From contig NZ_AFWV01000003.1 of NCBI RefSeq assembly GCF_000223985.1, positions 186,001 through 250,000 on the forward strand: a DNA stretch of 64,000 nt, given 5' to 3'. The notes beneath the pieces were generated by a model that saw only the letters and a list, made by a program, of their open reading frames with translations, ran no database searches and was not told the DNA's origin. Position numbers and translations under genes: made by a program. This document shows positions 62,070-64,000 of this stretch, piece by piece (positions within the stretch are counted from its first letter, which is position 1; each line of letters begins with the position of its first letter). This DNA is from Thiocapsa marina 5811 (GTDB taxonomy: Bacteria; Pseudomonadota; Gammaproteobacteria; Chromatiales; Chromatiaceae).

Positions 62070-63374
62070 ATGACGGGTGCCGATCTCGAAGGGTTTTTTG
62101 CGGATGCGGATACGTTGGATCCGGACGCCTATCTGCGTCTCGACTATTACATGGAGTGTCGGGGGGATCCGCGGTTGGCCGTGGCGCACTTCTGCTCGGA
62201 GCAGTCGACCGCACAGTGGCACCGTGTGGGCTCGGGGGAGGACCTGCGCGGCGAGTTCGGCGCCAAGGTCGTTCACCTCGCCGTCGATGCGACACTCCCG
62301 GATTTCAGCTACGGTTTGACGGCGCCGGGCGAGGGTAAGATTCACGCCTGTCGCGTCCGCATCGCTCAACCGCATCGCAACTTCGGTCCCCGAATCCCGA
62401 ATCTCCTGAGCGCGGTGTGCGGCGAAGGCACCTTCTTCTCGCCCGGCGCCCCGGTCGTGAAATTGCTCGACATTCATTTTCCCGATGCCTATCTGAGCAG
62501 ATTCGACGGTCCGCGCTACGGGGTCGAGGGTTTCCGTGACCTCCTCGGGGTTTACGATCGCCCGATCTTTTTCGGCGTCATCAAGCCGAACATCGGACTG
62601 CCACCCGAGGATATGGCGGAGCTCGGCCTACAGGGCTGGCTCGGTGGGCTGGATGTCGCCAAAGACGACGAGATGCTTTGCGACACCGATTGGTGTAGCC
62701 TCGAGCGTCGTTCCGCGCTCTTGGGTTCGGCGCGTCGGCGGGCGGAAGCGGAGACGGGCAGCGCAAAGGTCTACTTGGCCAACGTCACCGACGAGGTGGA
62801 TCGATTGACCGATCTGCACGATATGGCTGTCGCAAATGGAGCGAACGCCCTTCTCGTCAACGCCTTGCCGGTCGGATTGAGCGCTGTTCGAATGCTTGCT
62901 CGGCAGACCCGCGTGCCCTTGGTCGCGCATTTCCCGATGATTGCCGCCTTAAGTCGATTGGAGCGTTTCGGCATCGGCTCGGTGGTGATGACCAAGCTTC
63001 AGCGGCTTGCCGGATTCGACGTCATCATCATGCCCGGCTTCGGCGGTCGAATGTTCATGTCTGATACCGAGGTTCGTCGCAACGCCGCGGCATGCCTGGA
63101 GCCGATGGGGCATCTGCGCCCGAGCCTGCCGGTGCCCGGCGGAAGCGATTGGGCCGGGACGCTCGAGCGGGTCCACGATGCGCTCGGAACGCGCGATTTC
63201 GGCTTCGTTCCGGGGCGTGGTGTCTTCGGGCACCCGATGGGCCCTCGTGGCGGTGCCGCAAGCATCCGTCAAGCGTGGGATGCCATTGCTGGCGGGATCC
63301 CGATCGAGGATTACGCCATTCATCATGCGGAGTTGAGCGCCGCGATCGACGCCTTCGGTTGCCGTGCTGCCTGA
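62070..63374 (+). CDS. RuBisCO-like protein (form IV)
   Basis: 434 residues, homologous to the RuBisCO large subunit but not a carboxylase. Kept: the carbamylation-type motif [12 protein letters not shown] with K, D and E, and the first active-site lysine in [10 protein letters not shown]. Changed: the second lysine of KPK is Asn, and the loop-6 GKxEG motif is absent. This is the pattern of form IV. The overall sequence suggests the photosynthetic (IV-Photo) group known from Chlorobium and Allochromatium, whose reaction is not settled; other form-IV proteins are enolases/isomerases in methylthioadenosine salvage. Its neighbours yjbQ and idi are on the same strand with short gaps. Confidence 0.88.
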   Translation: MTGADLEGFFADADTLDPDAYLRLDYYMECRGDPRLAVAHFCSEQSTAQWHRVGSGEDLRGEFGAKVVHLAVDATLPDFSYGLTAPGEGKIHACRVRIAQPHRNFGPRIPNLLSAVCGEGTFFSPGAPVVKLLDIHFPDAYLSRFDGPRYGVEGFRDLLGVYDRPIFFGVIKPNIGLPPEDMAELGLQGWLGGLDVAKDDEMLCDTDWCSLERRSALLGSARRRAEAETGSAKVYLANVTDEVDRLTDLHDMAVANGANALLVNALPVGLSAVRMLARQTRVPLVAHFPMIAALSRLERFGIGSVVMTKLQRLAGFDVIIMPGFGGRMFMSDTEVRRNAAACLEPMGHLRPSLPVPGGSDWAGTLERVHDALGTRDFGFVPGRGVFGHPMGPRGGAASIRQAWDAIAGGIPIEDYAIHHAELSAAIDAFGCRAA

Positions 63375-63422
63375 GCCGCAATGTATCGACGTCGCTCCGA
63401 GACGTTTTGTTGGAGGTCATGA

Positions 63423-63995
63423 TTGAGTGCTCGAATCGTACCGCCGCTTGTGGGCGACGCCTTGGAGCTTGCATCGCAACGTGACGCCCGCGAGCAAGTC
63501 ATCCTGGTCGATGACCGCGATCTCGTCCTTGGCTGCGCCGGGAAGATCGACGCGCATCGCGACGGTCAACTGCACCGAGCCTTCTCGATCCTGGTCTTCG
63601 ATGCGGACGACCGCCTTCTTCTGCAGCGGCGCGCCGATGTCAAATATCATTTCGCGACGCGTTGGTCCAACACCTGTTGCGGGCATCCCCGGCCCGATGA
63701 GGCGACGACGCAGGCCGCCGGCCGACGCCTGAAGGAAGAATTCGGAATCCGGGTACCGCTCACCGAGCGCACGCAGCTCGTCTATCGCGCCGAGGACCGG
63801 GCGTCGGGTCTGATCGAGCACGAGTATCTTCATGTCTTCTTCGGCGTTTACGCCGGCGATCCGCGCCCCGATCCGTCGGAGATCGGGGCCTGGCGATGGA
63901 TGTCCGTCCCGGCCATCCATCGTGCACTCCGGCGACGGCCCGAGTGGTTTACGCCCTGGTTCGGTTTGCTGATGAATCGCCTGTTCCCGCGCTGA
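63423..63995 (+). CDS. idi: Isopentenyl-diphosphate delta-isomerase, type I
   Basis: A 190-residue Nudix-fold enzyme converting isopentenyl to dimethylallyl diphosphate. Active-site blocks: WSNTCCGHPRPDE (Cys), the Nudix-like AAGRRLKEEFGI, and EHEYLHVFFG (Glu, His). TTG start with TTGGAGGT seven bases upstream; the near ATG is out of frame. Gives isoprenoid precursors for crtE and bchG, and ends five bases before the window edge. Confidence 0.94.
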   Translation: MSARIVPPLVGDALELASQRDAREQVILVDDRDLVLGCAGKIDAHRDGQLHRAFSILVFDADDRLLLQRRADVKYHFATRWSNTCCGHPRPDEATTQAAGRRLKEEFGIRVPLTERTQLVYRAEDRASGLIEHEYLHVFFGVYAGDPRPDPSEIGAWRWMSVPAIHRALRRRPEWFTPWFGLLMNRLFPR

Positions 63996-64000
63996 AACAG

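Overview
This window looks like most of the photosynthesis gene cluster of an anoxygenic purple sulfur bacterium (Gammaproteobacteria, Chromatiaceae), read from GC-rich DNA. The evidence is a full pufBALMC-B2A2-B3A3 operon with a tetraheme reaction-centre cytochrome, puhABC/E, three LH2-type pucBA pairs, the dark (bchLNB) and COR (bchXYZ) reductases, the oxygen-independent cyclase bchE and a PpsR/CrtJ repressor. A lycopene cyclase (crtY), a Rieske-containing aromatase (crtU), crtC, crtF and two crtD-like flavoproteins point to an aryl, methoxylated carotenoid such as okenone. That pigment is made by several Chromatiaceae (Thiodictyon, Lamprocystis, Marichromatium, some Thiocystis). The species cannot be fixed from the sequence alone.

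Layout: (i) 1-2.5 kb, minus strand: bchP (only its start), bchG, ppsR. (ii) 3.1-15.1 kb, plus strand: bchF-N-B-H-L-M, then puhA-B-C and puhE; the lhaA gene commonly found between bchM and puhA is absent. (iii) 15.6-20.7 kb: bchE, hemN, bchJ and a MenE-like adenylate-forming ligase. (iv) 20.8-26.1 kb: pucBA copy 1, then an overlapping trio of cytochrome P450, methyltransferase and dxs. (v) 26.2-35.1 kb, minus strand: a three-gene sensory block (CheB-CheR-PAS fusion and two PAS-GGDEF-EAL proteins) inside the pigment cluster. (vi) 35.4-39.4 kb, minus strand: crtC and two crtD-like genes; then a small orphan gene and pucBA copy 2. (vii) 41.3-49.4 kb: crtF, a pucC-type transporter-like gene, pucBA copy 3 and crtU (minus strand), crtY, and a membrane protein. 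(viii) 49.4-50.0 kb: a scar with IS630-transposase and crtD fragments. (ix) 50.1-56.3 kb: crtE-bchC-X-Y-Z. (x) 56.5-61.5 kb: the puf operon. (xi) 61.6-64.0 kb: yjbQ, a form-IV RuBisCO-like protein and idi.

How the genes work together: dxs and idi feed isoprenoid precursors to crtE. Geranylgeranyl diphosphate then goes to bacteriochlorophyll (bchG, bchP) and to carotenoids. The bch genes carry Mg-protoporphyrin to bacteriochlorophyllide a, and puf, puh and puc encode the proteins that bind the pigments. Paired TGT-N12-ACA boxes, the known PpsR/CrtJ target, lie upstream of all three pucB genes, pufB, crtE and the crtD/orphan-gene divergent region, always 26 bp from centre to centre. At the pucB and pufB promoters one box covers a -35 element and the other a -10 element.

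The least expected items are the P450-methyltransferase-dxs operon, the sensory block, the RuBisCO-like protein beside idi, the small PpsR-box-flanked membrane gene at 39.6 kb, and a family of four ~86-bp hairpin repeats placed at gene 3' ends. Not seen in the window: crtB, crtI, bchD/bchI, acsF, lhaA, tRNA, rRNA or CRISPR arrays.
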